Source: Roseiarcus sp036513315
GTDB lineage: Bacteria > Pseudomonadota > Alphaproteobacteria > Rhizobiales > Beijerinckiaceae
Direction of reading: 5' to 3'
DNA length: 64,000 bases
Assembly (NCBI GenBank): GCA_036513315.1
Contig: DATBZF010000053.1
Location: 27,062-91,061, forward strand
Shown here: one piece after another, positions 8,620 through 16,169 of the stretch
Layout: every line of letters starts with the position of its first letter
Numbering within the stretch: position 1 is the first letter of the stretch
Notes under the pieces: generated by a model
The model's input: only the letters and a program-made list of their open reading frames with translations
What the model was told of the DNA's origin: nothing
The model's database searches: none
Translations under genes and position numbers: made by a program

Positions 8620-8925
8620 CGTCCACGCGGCCTCGCAGTATCATTCGCGCTGAGCTTCGACAAGATCATCCAGCGGGTCGACGTGATGCCGGTCGCAATG
8701 ACGCGTCTGAAGCGTCCGGTCAGCGCGTATTTGCGTGAGAATCTGCACTACACTTTCGCCGGCTTCAATTTTCCGCCGACATTTCTCGATCTGCTGCTCG
8801 AGGTCGGCGTGAGCCGCATCATGTTCTCGGCCGACTATCCCTACGGCTCGATGGCCGGGCGCCCGCGTTTCTGGAACAAATTCCGCCTTTGAGCGTCCGA
8901 TTCACGCAGGCGGGGCCAGCGACAC
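8620..8925 (+). pseudogene. 3' remnant of an amidohydrolase gene, frameshifted
   Basis: From 8644 the plus strand encodes FDKIIQRVDV and then KRPVSAYLRENLHYTFAGFN, FPPTFLDLLLEVG and RIMFSADYPYGSMA, which is the C-terminal part of a metal-dependent amidohydrolase of the Amidohydro_2 (decarboxylase-like) family. A stop at 8617-8619 blocks the frame upstream and no N-terminal half exists. Near 8855 the frame shifts: the next expected block (AFLEQIPPLS) is in the +2 frame. The remnant partly underlies the divergent 5' region of the transpeptidase gene. Confidence 0.75.
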
Positions 8926-8932
8926 GCAAAAA

Positions 8933-10021
8933 TCAATGCGACTGTGCTTCATCCGGCGACGGAACGGCAGCCCGACTCCGCGCCTTGTGCTCAGCCCTCT
9001 CGATAAAAACCGAATCGCCGAATTCGTGCGCGCGAAAGTCGCGCGCGTTCAATTCCCGATTGACAGCTACGAGCCTTTCATCGCTGACGAAGGCGCGCAG
9101 GAGCTCATAATGGCTCGACCCCGGTTCGTGCACGCCCGAGAGGATGGCGTCGACTGTGCGCAGGCGGCTTGAGACTCCGATCCGTCCCGTCGCCAGGCCT
9201 TCGCCGGCCTCGACGATTCCGTCATGCATCGCCGCCGCGTGTTCAAGCGCGCGCACGACGCTTGTGCCGATCGCGATCACGCGGCGCCCGCGCAATCGCG
9301 CGTCACCGATCAGCGCCGCCGTCGATTGGGGGATGCAGTAACGCTCGTCGAACGGCAACAATTCATCGAGCGCCGCGTCGCCGGTCGATGAAATTCCGGC
9401 CGAATGAGTGATCGCGCCAAACCGGACGCCGCGCGCCGCCATCGATGCGAGCATGCGCCAATCGAGCGCGAAACCGGCTGACGGCGGCTCGAAAGCGACG
9501 GGAGGGCCGGCGATCGCCGTCCATGTGTCCCAAAGCGCAAGCGGCGTCGCGACATGCGCATATTGAATCGGCCGACCGTGCCGCGCCAGGCCTTCCCAGA
9601 TTTGTCGCGGCGAACCCTCAATATGCAAGGCGATATGGCGCGGATGATCGAGCACGTGCGTCACCGTCGCCGCCAGCGGTCCAAGCTCCAGCAAGTCGCC
9701 TGGCTTCAGGCGTGGCGGCCTCGGCCGGTCCTCCGTGCGCGTGTGAAAGTCGCCCGCTCCGAAGACGACCGCGGAGAAATGCTTGACATCCCTCAGCGAC
9801 CGGCGCCCCGCCAGCCGCACCTCGATGGCGGCGCCACTCCGAACGTGGCGTCCGAAGAGGCTGGCAGGCAGCGTGGCCGCGTCATTGGCGATTGCCACGT
9901 CGCCCCGATCCAAGACTTCAGCGAACTCGGATCGTGGCCGCTGAGCGATATCGCCGCCGGCGCCCACGACCAACAGTTTTGCATCCAGCGGGCGTTGGAC
10001 AGGAGCGCCAGCCGCGATCAA
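8933..10021 (-). CDS. QueA-family paralog (S-adenosylmethionine:tRNA ribosyltransferase-isomerase-like)
   Basis: A 362-residue protein with the overall architecture of QueA, which in queuosine synthesis transfers ribosyl from SAM to tRNA. The recognisable blocks are AIANDAATLPASLFG (QueA: FNDTRVIPARLFG), PPSAGFALDW (QueA: PTAGLHFT), IAIGTSVVRALE (QueA: VGTTSVRTLE) and the C-terminal LSGVHEPGSSHYELLRAF (QueA: LTNFHLPRSTLLMLVSAF). Each block is clearly diverged, and the queuosine partner tgt is not nearby. Its ATG overlaps the stop of the upstream SDR gene by four bases (ATGA), so the pair is translationally coupled and probably under the SoxR-type promoter. A substrate other than tRNA is possible; the reaction is not determined by the sequence. 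Confidence 0.75.
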   Translation of the reverse strand: MIAAGAPVQRPLDAKLLVVGAGGDIAQRPRSEFAEVLDRGDVAIANDAATLPASLFGRHVRSGAAIEVRLAGRRSLRDVKHFSAVVFGAGDFHTRTEDRPRPPRLKPGDLLELGPLAATVTHVLDHPRHIALHIEGSPRQIWEGLARHGRPIQYAHVATPLALWDTWTAIAGPPVAFEPPSAGFALDWRMLASMAARGVRFGAITHSAGISSTGDAALDELLPFDERYCIPQSTAALIGDARLRGRRVIAIGTSVVRALEHAAAMHDGIVEAGEGLATGRIGVSSRLRTVDAILSGVHEPGSSHYELLRAFVSDERLVAVNRELNARDFRAHEFGDSVFIERAEHKARSRAAVPSPDEAQSH

Positions 10022-10854
10022 TTCGCCGCCTCTTGTCTTGCCGCCTCTTGTCTTGCCGCCTCTTGGCTCGGCGCGCCGGAAACGGATGACGAAAGCGCCG
10101 CGGCAATCGTATCGGCGAGTTTTTTCGCGGCTTCCTCCGGCCGCTGCAGTATCGAACGATCTGCATCGGGCACGGCCGCCGCATGCATCGGCGTATCCAT
10201 ATCGCCCGGATCGATCGAGAGAACGCGAACGCGGACGCCGATGCTGGCAAGCTCAGCATCCCAGATGCGGCTCATATGATGGAGCCCCGCTTTGCTTGCG
10301 CCATAGGCCCCCCATTGGGGATAGACATTGATCGCCGCATCGCTTGAAATATTCACCACCGCCGCGGGACGACCCTCCCATGCGGATGCGGCCAGAGAAC
10401 CCAGAAGCGCCTTGGTTAGCCGAAACGGACCCATCATGTTGACGGCGAGCGCGCGTTCGAGTTCTTCGCAATCGGTGTCGGCCAAAAGCCGCAACGGCGT
10501 CGGCCCGAGATCCGAGGCGTTGTTGATCAGCAGATCAAGGCCGCCGAGCGCGCCCAATATCTGAATGACGGTCGGATGAATGTCTTCCTTCTTTGAGATG
10601 TCGCCGACAATCCCATGCGCGCGCTCAGTCTCACGCACGACGCGCGCGACGCCGTCGCGCCGGCGCGCGACGAAAGCGACCTGCGCATAACGATCGGTCA
10701 GCTCCCTGACGAGGGCGAGACCCAGGCCGGAAGTGCCGCCGGTGATCGCGACGCGCAGGCAGGTGAAGGGATTCGTTGTCCGGATCGTTTTCAGCGTGAA
10801 AGGCGAGATCGTCGCGGACGATTCAGAACCAGGAAAAGAGCGTTCGATCGACAT
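10018..10854 (-). CDS. SDR family NAD(P)-dependent oxidoreductase
   Basis: A 278-residue short-chain dehydrogenase. The ATG at 10852-10854 is chosen because AGGACA lies just upstream and only a non-conserved extension would come from earlier starts. The cofactor motif TGGTSGLG is at 38-45, the NNAS motif follows (LLINNASDLGPTPL), then the catalytic Ser (NISSD) and YGASK. After a normal SDR end, the C-terminus carries QEAAR repeated (QEAARQEAARQEAAN), encoded by three 15-bp tandem units. It is first in a two-gene unit with the QueA-like gene, divergent from soxR. The substrate is unknown. Confidence 0.85.
   Translation of the reverse strand: MSIERSFPGSESSATISPFTLKTIRTTNPFTCLRVAITGGTSGLGLALVRELTDRYAQVAFVARRRDGVARVVRETERAHGIVGDISKKEDIHPTVIQILGALGGLDLLINNASDLGPTPLRLLADTDCEELERALAVNMMGPFRLTKALLGSLAASAWEGRPAAVVNISSDAAINVYPQWGAYGASKAGLHHMSRIWDAELASIGVRVRVLSIDPGDMDTPMHAAAVPDADRSILQRPEEAAKKLADTIAAALSSSVSGAPSQEAARQEAARQEAAN
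10025..10069. repeat. three 15-bp tandem units in the 3' end of the SDR gene
   Basis: GCCGCCTCTTGTCTT (plus strand) occurs at 10025-10039 and 10040-10054 without mismatch; 10055-10069 is a third unit with a changed last few bases. The unit length keeps frame and adds QEAAR per copy, so it is a likely slippage site. Confidence 0.85.
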
Positions 10855-10887
10855 GATGATTGTCCTGCACGAGGGATGGAGCCGCGA

Positions 10888-10931
10888 TTGACAAGCGCTG
10901 ACCCTACAAGTTAAAGTGAACTTCAAGTCAA
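10888..10931. promoter_or_regulatory. divergent promoter region with SoxR/MerR-type operator
   Basis: On the minus strand a -35 TTGACT (10926-10931) and a -10-like TAGGGT (10901-10906) are separated by 19 bp, the over-long spacer typical of promoters activated by MerR-family regulators. The spacer region contains an imperfect dyad, CTTGAAGTT and AACTTGTAG, similar in style to SoxR boxes. It would drive the SDR/QueA-like pair with a leader of about 40 nt. On the plus strand TTGACA (10888-10893) with TAAAGT 18 bp further could serve soxR and overlaps the same operator, allowing autoregulation. Confidence 0.6.
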
Positions 10932-10959
10932 GCCGTCATTTCTTGAAGCGCCTCGCGCC

Positions 10960-11412
10960 ATGTCCGAGAGCATCGCCATCTCTGAAGTCTCACGCCGCAG
11001 CGGCGTCGCCGCCTCGGCGTTGCGCTTCTATGAAACGCAGGGCCTGATCAAATCGGAACGCGCCGGCTCCGGCCATCGCCGCTATTCCAGGGAGGTGCTG
11101 CGGCGGATCGCCTTCATCGTCTTCGCCCAGCGCATGGGCCTGACGCTGGAAGAGATCGGCGTGGAGCTCGCCAAACTGCCGGAAAACCGCGCGCCCGGGC
11201 CTGCCGACTGGGCGAAGATCTCCACCGCCTGGACGCGGCGCATCGACGAGCGCATCGCCGAACTCCTGCGTCTCAAGGCCGGTCTCACTCGATGCATCGG
11301 CTGCGGCTGCCTGTCGCTGCGGGCATGCCGACTCGCCAATCCCGGCGATCGGGCGAGCCGGCAGGGCCCCGGCCCGCGCTATTGGATGAGCGACGCGCGA
11401 GGCTCGCGATAG
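10960..11412 (+). CDS. soxR: SoxR-type redox-sensing MerR regulator
   Basis: A 150-residue MerR-family regulator. Residues 6-75 are the winged helix (ISEVSRRSGVAASALRFYE ... GHRRY), followed by the dimerisation helix and the diagnostic [2Fe-2S] motif with Cys112, Cys115, Cys117 and Cys123 (CIGCGCLSLRAC, then RLANPGD). These four cysteines define SoxR, which senses redox-cycling compounds and superoxide stress and remodels promoters with a 19-bp spacer. It is divergent from the SDR/QueA-like pair, which is the obvious target; no soxS is present, as is usual outside enterobacteria. Confidence 0.93.
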   Translation: MSESIAISEVSRRSGVAASALRFYETQGLIKSERAGSGHRRYSREVLRRIAFIVFAQRMGLTLEEIGVELAKLPENRAPGPADWAKISTAWTRRIDERIAELLRLKAGLTRCIGCGCLSLRACRLANPGDRASRQGPGPRYWMSDARGSR

Positions 11413-11485
11413 GAGCGGCGGTGATTCAAGCGAGTTGAAGCGGAAACGGTCCGCTGCGTTCAGCGCCTCTCTTGGCAGCCATTTT

Positions 11486-11581
11486 GCGCGGAAGAGTATC
11501 GAACTCAAGGATCGCCCTTTCGGGCGACCGCCGGAGGCGGCGAGCCTTCGGCTCGTCCTTGACTTCGATACTCTTCCGCGC
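11486..11581. repeat. 96-nt cloverleaf-like palindromic element
   Basis: Arms at 11486-11511 and 11556-11581 are inverted copies over 26 bp with a single mismatch (11504). The 44-nt interior holds three mini-hairpins in a row: CGCCC/GGGCG (11513-11526), CCGCC/GGCGG (11528-11540) and CGAGCC/GGCTCG (11541-11555). An outer CTTGGC (11471-11476) and GCCAAG (11591-11596) can pair as well, with nine unpaired bases on each side. It lies between the convergent soxR and MFS genes. It could be a bidirectional terminator, a REP-like mobile palindrome or a structured RNA. Confidence 0.85.
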
Positions 11582-11638
11582 CCTCGCTCCGCCAAGAAAT
11601 CAACGGAGGACTCTGATCTCAACTCTTGCCCAACGCGC

Positions 11639-12853
11639 TCACGCCAGTCTCCGCCTCGCGCCGACATAAATCGCCAGCGCGACGCCGAGCGCCGCAAGGC
11701 TGGCCATCACGAGATAGGCGACCTCGCCCAAACCAGCATAGAGCGGTCCGCTCGCAGTCACCACCAGCGCGCTGGCGCCGGCGATAGCAGCGGTCAACCA
11801 GCCCTGCGCCCGGGCGCGCATCGAATGAGGCGCAAGCTCGAAAATCAGGAACATCGAACCGGCATGGGTCGCCGCGAAACTGAAGCCATGCGCCGCTTGC
11901 GCCAACGCGAGAAGAACGGCGCCGGGATCGCTCGCCATGACAAGCCAGCGCAGCGCAGCCGCCAGCCCGCCGAGCGCCAGTAGGCCGGCGGCGCGATCGG
12001 CGCCCGCCGCCCATCGCCCGACAAGCGCGAAAAACGTCGTCTCGCAGACGACGCCGAGCGCCCAGGCGGCGCCGATGAAGAGGCTGGAATAGCCCTCCCG
12101 CGCCCAATGCAGCGAGCCGAATGTGTTGACCAGCCCATGGCTCGCCTGAATCAGCGCCGCCGCCGCCATCACCGGGATCAATAGCGCAAAACCGCGCCCC
12201 TCCGATCGCGCCGTTTCGCTTGGGCCGGGCGCGTGGGCGAGGGCGCCGAGCGGCGTGGCGTAAAACGCGGCCCCGACGGACAATGAAGCGAAAGCAGCGA
12301 GGCCATAAGGAATCGTCGAAACCGAGGTCAAGCTGAGGAACAGGCCGGCGACGACATTGCCGAGAATGAAGGCGGCCGAGCCCCATTTGCGAATTCGGCC
12401 GTATTCGAGCGGAGCCGGCGCCTCTTTGTCGGCGCCAGCCAGCGTCTGCCATTGATTTCTGGTGCGCAGCACCGCGAAAGTCAGCGCGTCGTTAAGCGGC
12501 ATGGCGACGCCCTGGGCGCAAGAAAACAGCGTGACGGCAATGAATATCGCCACGAACCCCGAAAGAAAGATCAACACCGCGCAGAGCAAGGTCATGACAA
12601 CAAGCGATGCGGCGAGCGTGCCGACAAAATCGCCGCGCTTGTCGGCCCAGCGCGAGAACAACGGCGTCGTGACGACGCGCAGGAACAGCGGCGCCGCAAG
12701 AATCAGCGCGATGCGTTGGTCGTCAAGGCCGCGCGCGCCAAGCCACACGGGGAGAAACGGAATTTGCACGCCATAGGTCAGGAATGTCGCGGCGTAGAGC
12801 AGCGAGAGTCTCAGGGCGATGGCGCGATCCGAAAGCAGCGCGGAAACCGTCAA
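11639..12853 (-). CDS. MFS transporter (MFS_1-like / 3-phenylpropionate-permease type)
   Basis: A 404-residue 12-helix permease. The frame is open to 13144, but residues upstream are non-hydrophobic and overlap the regulator gene; the TTG at 12851-12853 overlaps the regulator's stop (TTGA) and gives a normal N-terminus (TVSALLSDRAIALRLSLLYAA). The N-terminal motif FLTYGVQIPFLPVWLGARGL and the late PHSMRARAQGWL are typical of the MFS_1_like group. It is coupled to the XRE-cupin regulator, which probably controls it; the substrate is unknown. Confidence 0.85.
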   Translation of the reverse strand: MTVSALLSDRAIALRLSLLYAATFLTYGVQIPFLPVWLGARGLDDQRIALILAAPLFLRVVTTPLFSRWADKRGDFVGTLAASLVVMTLLCAVLIFLSGFVAIFIAVTLFSCAQGVAMPLNDALTFAVLRTRNQWQTLAGADKEAPAPLEYGRIRKWGSAAFILGNVVAGLFLSLTSVSTIPYGLAAFASLSVGAAFYATPLGALAHAPGPSETARSEGRGFALLIPVMAAAALIQASHGLVNTFGSLHWAREGYSSLFIGAAWALGVVCETTFFALVGRWAAGADRAAGLLALGGLAAALRWLVMASDPGAVLLALAQAAHGFSFAATHAGSMFLIFELAPHSMRARAQGWLTAAIAGASALVVTASGPLYAGLGEVAYLVMASLAALGVALAIYVGARRRLA

Positions 12854-13479
12854 TCCATCACCGCGGCTCTCAGGATGCAGACCATCGTAGCATGTGCGGA
12901 TTTGGCCGAGGCGTTGCGGATGCGATGCGGCAGGTCGCAGCGATAGCGCAACGTCTCCCCTGCCCGCGCGGTTTGCACCGCGCCGCCGACCTCGATCTCG
13001 AGATCGCCTTCGAGCACCGACAGGCATTCGATCGAGCCGCGCTGATGGGCCTCCGATTCCAGAAGGCCGCCGGGCTCGGCCTGGAAATCGTACCATTGCA
13101 ACCAGTCGACCGTCTTCAGCCAGCCGATCACGGCGAGCCTGCACAGACCATCGTCGGAGACCAGGATCGGCGTGTCGCCGCGGCTCGAACGTTCGATGAA
13201 CGGCCCCTCCTCCGTGCCTTGCAGGACGGATTCGATCGACACGTCAAGCGCATGCGCAAGGCGCCAGATCGTCGTCAGCGTCGGGTTGGTCTCGTTGCGC
13301 TCGATTTGCGAGATGATCGATTTGGCGACGCCCGATTGCGTCGAAAGTTCGGACAGTGAAAGGCTGTAGCTCTTGCGCAGCTTCTGCACCGTGCGCCCGA
13401 GCTGGCCCGAAAGCGCCGCGGCGCCTGCTTCAAGCACTTTCGCCTTATCCTTGCCTTCGACGCCCATCGGATTCCACAC
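12850..13479 (-). CDS. XRE-family regulator with C-terminal cupin domain
   Basis: A 209-residue protein starting at GTG (13479) or, twelve bases later, at an ATG (13467). Residues about 28-85 form the helix-turn-helix (LRKSYSLSLSELSTQSGVAK, SIISQIERNETNPTLTTIW), and about 130-205 a small-molecule-binding cupin (QRGSIECLSVLEGDLEIEVGG, LRYRCDLPHRIRNAS). This architecture is common in regulators of amine, amino-acid and sugar metabolism genes. The downstream MFS gene overlaps its stop codon, so the protein probably senses the MFS substrate. A short inverted repeat just upstream (13486-13505) may be its autoregulatory operator. Confidence 0.9.
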   Translation of the reverse strand: MWNPMGVEGKDKAKVLEAGAAALSGQLGRTVQKLRKSYSLSLSELSTQSGVAKSIISQIERNETNPTLTTIWRLAHALDVSIESVLQGTEEGPFIERSSRGDTPILVSDDGLCRLAVIGWLKTVDWLQWYDFQAEPGGLLESEAHQRGSIECLSVLEGDLEIEVGGAVQTARAGETLRYRCDLPHRIRNASAKSAHATMVCILRAAVMD

Positions 13480-13485
13480 GCGTGA

Positions 13486-13505
13486 TCGTTTCGCATAATA
13501 AACGA
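13486..13505. promoter_or_regulatory. candidate operator of the XRE-cupin gene
   Basis: TCGTTT and AAACGA form a 6-bp inverted repeat with an 8-bp AT-rich centre (CGCATAAT), immediately upstream of the regulator's start codon. Placement suits autorepression; no experimental or comparative support. Confidence 0.35.
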
Positions 13506-13574
13506 ACTCGTGCGATTTATCGAACGCTTTGACGGAGGTCGAGGGGAATTTCGGCTATTGCGTCGCGGCTTGGG

Positions 13575-14123
13575 TTAGATTTCCAGTTCCCACAATTGCG
13601 GGTAGGTTTTTACAAATCCATTTTGAGAGAGCTCAAGCAGGCCCTGATAGGGGACGGTCGGAGCTTGGTAATAATACGTGGTCTCGCTGAGGCGCTCATA
13701 ACGCTGGGGCAGTTCGGTCAGAGTGGCGCTGTCGAGATCGAACCATGCGACCGGAAGGTCGACCGCTTGCCCCGGCGATGTGACTATCCCGCGCAATTGC
13801 AGCAGGTTTGTCGCCGGCGTGAAGCCGTAATCGATATCGCGGAGATGCTCGAGGCCGCGGATCAGAACGCCGTCGAGATGCCAGCCGTCAGGTTGACGGT
13901 TGATAATGTGGTCGAGGCTCCTGCCGGCGAGAAAGCCCTGCACCCTTCCACGCTCGGTCCTCCACGAGGCGTCGACGTCAACGAGATAATTGATGCATGC
14001 CGGGCCGTCCCTATGTTTGAAAATAGCGGCGCCGCGCAAAGACCATCCAGAATCGCGACGGGTCAGAAGAGCAGCGTCATGGCCGGGTACGTCCAAGCGC
14101 CGCCATAGCGCGAACTCGCTCAT
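13575..14123 (-). CDS. putative glycolipid-binding domain protein (DUF1089)
   Basis: A 182-residue cytosolic protein of the Glycolipid_bind (DUF1089, COG3554) family. The ATG at 14121-14123 is preceded by a strong GAGGGGG and gives the family's normal start (MSEFALWRRLDVPGHDAALL). Conserved blocks are GWHLDG...GLEHLRDIDYGFTPATN and the C-terminal YQGLLELSQNGFVKTYPQLWE. The family's biochemical role is not established despite its name. It stands alone on the minus strand between the XRE regulator and a decayed gene. Confidence 0.85.
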   Translation of the reverse strand: MSEFALWRRLDVPGHDAALLTRRDSGWSLRGAAIFKHRDGPACINYLVDVDASWRTERGRVQGFLAGRSLDHIINRQPDGWHLDGVLIRGLEHLRDIDYGFTPATNLLQLRGIVTSPGQAVDLPVAWFDLDSATLTELPQRYERLSETTYYYQAPTVPYQGLLELSQNGFVKTYPQLWELEI

Positions 14124-14269
14124 CTCATCCCCCTCATGCGCAATCGCGCGGAACACGCTTACGTCAGACCGATAGGTTACCTGCTTTGTGCTCGTCGACC
14201 GCGGGTATTTGCTATTGTCGCTCGAAAGTCGGGTCTTTGACAGGTCACTTATGCAATCGACAGAGGGCC

Positions 14270-14434
14270 ATGACCAATTCCATTCGAGTCGCGCCAAAAG
14301 CGCCAGCTGCGGAGTTGGCGATGGCTATCGCAACGCGCATCGTTGGCGATCCCCCAAGCCGCGTCTGTCGAATCACGACCGGGATGGCGCATTATGTCTT
14401 CGATGTCGCATTCGCGGACCGATGCTTTCGCTAA
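14270..14434 (+). pseudogene. N-terminal remnant of an aminoglycoside phosphotransferase-family kinase
   Basis: The ATG at 14270 begins a 54-residue frame containing RITTGMAHYVFDVAFADR, matching the nucleotide-loop region of APH/choline-kinase-like phosphotransferases (usually ITTGxxHYVYDVEF), after which it stops. No remaining kinase domain follows in any frame, so this is a truncated 5' remnant. Confidence 0.55.
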
Positions 14435-14455
14435 ATCCTGATCCGGCGCCGATGT

Positions 14456-14797
14456 TCAACGCCGATCGCCTCTTAGTATTATCGTGCGGCCCGGATTTCG
14501 CCTTCGCGCTTCGTCAAGCGCCGCATCGGCGACGAGCGCATCGCTGAATGTTGCAATGACCTTCTCCGACCAGCCTTGCCTATCCACGAGCTCGATTTGA
14601 AACATCGCGCGCGATCGATTCATCCTGGCGGCCGCGCCGCCGCCAGCGTGGGCCTTCAGCACCGCGAGCATCAGATTGACGGACCCCGGCGTCAGGCGGG
14701 CGCCCGCCCGCTTCTGAGACGCATGTGCAAGTTGACCAATCAGGCGACGAATTTCTCGCCTCTGCACGAGGCGCGGTTCGCCGGAGACATTCGCCAT
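14456..14797 (-). CDS. small hypothetical protein, Hyphomicrobiales type
   Basis: A 113-residue protein from the ATG at 14795-14797; the frame extends to 14881. The N-terminal half contains VQRREIRRLIGQLAHASQKR and LTPGSVNLMLAVLKAHAGG. The C-terminal half (MFQIELVDRQGWSEKVIATF, then ALVADAALDEARRRNPGRTI) resembles a type of small uncharacterised protein in this order. Composition looks coding throughout, but I recognise no functional domain. It could also be read as a C-terminal protein of about 50 residues starting at 14608. Confidence 0.55.
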   Translation of the reverse strand: MANVSGEPRLVQRREIRRLIGQLAHASQKRAGARLTPGSVNLMLAVLKAHAGGGAAARMNRSRAMFQIELVDRQGWSEKVIATFSDALVADAALDEARRRNPGRTIILRGDRR

Positions 14798-15066
14798 GAA
14801 AACACCGGGGTCGGGGCGCAAAACAACACTGCCCCGGTGGGTTACGCGCGACGAGCGCCATAGTTTCAACGTTAACCCCATTATTTTTTACGAATTGCGT
14901 CTTCATGGGCCGCGCCCTAGGGGTTAATTGATCGACCGCCGAAGGCGTGCGTTTCAATTGGCGCTGGGTTTGTTTTCGGGAGCGTTTCGTGAGCGTTCGT
15001 TCTGTGCGCAACGACAAGCCATGCCCCATAATTGCCGCCTCGCCGCGACAAAATCATCGCCGGACA

Positions 15067-15876
15067 ATGGCGGCCTTCATCACCGGCGTCGCCATACTCG
15101 GAGCCTGTCTCCCTTTGCTGCTAGCGAAGTCCGCCGGGGCCCGGGGTCCGATCAGCAACAATGTCTATTCGCTCTTCGTTGGCGATGGCGGCTCCTCATC
15201 GACTTTTGGCGACTCTGCCGCGTCCGACGCATCCTCTTCACGCCAGAACAAACACGCATCGGCGGGCTTGACCTCGGGCCGTTCTGTCTGCGTTCGCCTT
15301 TGCGACGGCGCGTTTTTTCCGATCGCGCCGATGGCGAACCGCAGCGACATCGCCAACAACGAGGAGAGCTGCTCGGCGCTTTGCCCGGACGCGCCGACTG
15401 CGCTTTATGTGGAGCCGAGCGGCTCCGACAAGATCGAAGACGCGGTATCGCCATCAGGCGCGCCCTATACCGCCTTGCCGGTCGCGCTACGCTATCGCAC
15501 CGCTCAAGACAACACCTGCGCCTGTCATCGCACCCTGGCGAAAGCATATCCCATTCTGCACGACAGAACGCTGCGCAAGGGCGATTCCGTGATGACGGCA
15601 AACGGCTTCATGGTGTTTCAGGGCTCACGCCATTTGCCCTATGACAGCAGCGATTTTATCGCCCTCGCCGCAGCGTCCATCCCAAAGGACCAGCGCGCGA
15701 CGCTGATGGCTATAGAGCGCGCCAGCACCGTTAACGTGGCTGGCCCCTCCCGCGGACCCGCAATCACGTTACAGACTAATCTGCGAACAGCGCCGTTGCA
15801 TTCGCTGAGCGTCGGAGCTGTCGGTCGCCTTGGCCCTACCGCGGCATCGGCCAGGGTCAACAGGCCGCCAGGCTGA
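15067..15876 (+). CDS. exported DUF2865 protein
   Basis: A 269-residue protein from the ATG at 15067, which places a signal peptide at the start (MAAFITGVAILGACLPLLLA, then KSAGA); longer starts reach 14947. After a Ser-rich linker, the DUF2865 domain begins at about residue 70 with SVCVRLCDGAFFPIAP, continues with NNEESCSALCPDAPTALY, GAPYTALPVALRYRT and CACHR, and ends near DSVMTANGFMVFQGS. Several cysteines are conserved, as expected for a periplasmic disulfide-bonded domain. This family is restricted to Hyphomicrobiales and relatives and has no known function. It is monocistronic. Confidence 0.85.
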   Translation: MAAFITGVAILGACLPLLLAKSAGARGPISNNVYSLFVGDGGSSSTFGDSAASDASSSRQNKHASAGLTSGRSVCVRLCDGAFFPIAPMANRSDIANNEESCSALCPDAPTALYVEPSGSDKIEDAVSPSGAPYTALPVALRYRTAQDNTCACHRTLAKAYPILHDRTLRKGDSVMTANGFMVFQGSRHLPYDSSDFIALAAASIPKDQRATLMAIERASTVNVAGPSRGPAITLQTNLRTAPLHSLSVGAVGRLGPTAASARVNRPPG

Positions 15877-16038
15877 AGGCGCCGATCTCTCGCTTCCGCC
15901 GCATCCGTCGCGGCCGCGGTTCGCGCGGGCGGCGTCCTGGCCCACTCCCTCATGGCGCTTCGGCTGTACGACGAAGCCTCGAAAGCGCGCTGACCCAAAC
16001 GGGATGTTCGACCAGTGTCGCGAGAATTCAAGCGGACT

Positions 16039-16052
16039 TGGCAACGTTGCCA
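16039..16052. promoter_or_regulatory. 14-bp perfect palindrome TGGCAACGTTGCCA
   Basis: It lies about 120 bp upstream of the enoyl-CoA hydratase gene and has the central-CG form of LacI-family operators. No LacI-type regulator is present in the window, so function is speculative. Confidence 0.3.
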
Positions 16053-16169
16053 GGTTGAATGTCGGCTTCGGCCGGCGTGCGCGCGACGCCGCCGGAGAAA
16101 TAATGCGCCAACCGGTCGCGTCAGGGCTATGATCTGGCCTGGCTGCTGTTCCTGGTTGAGGGCAACCCG

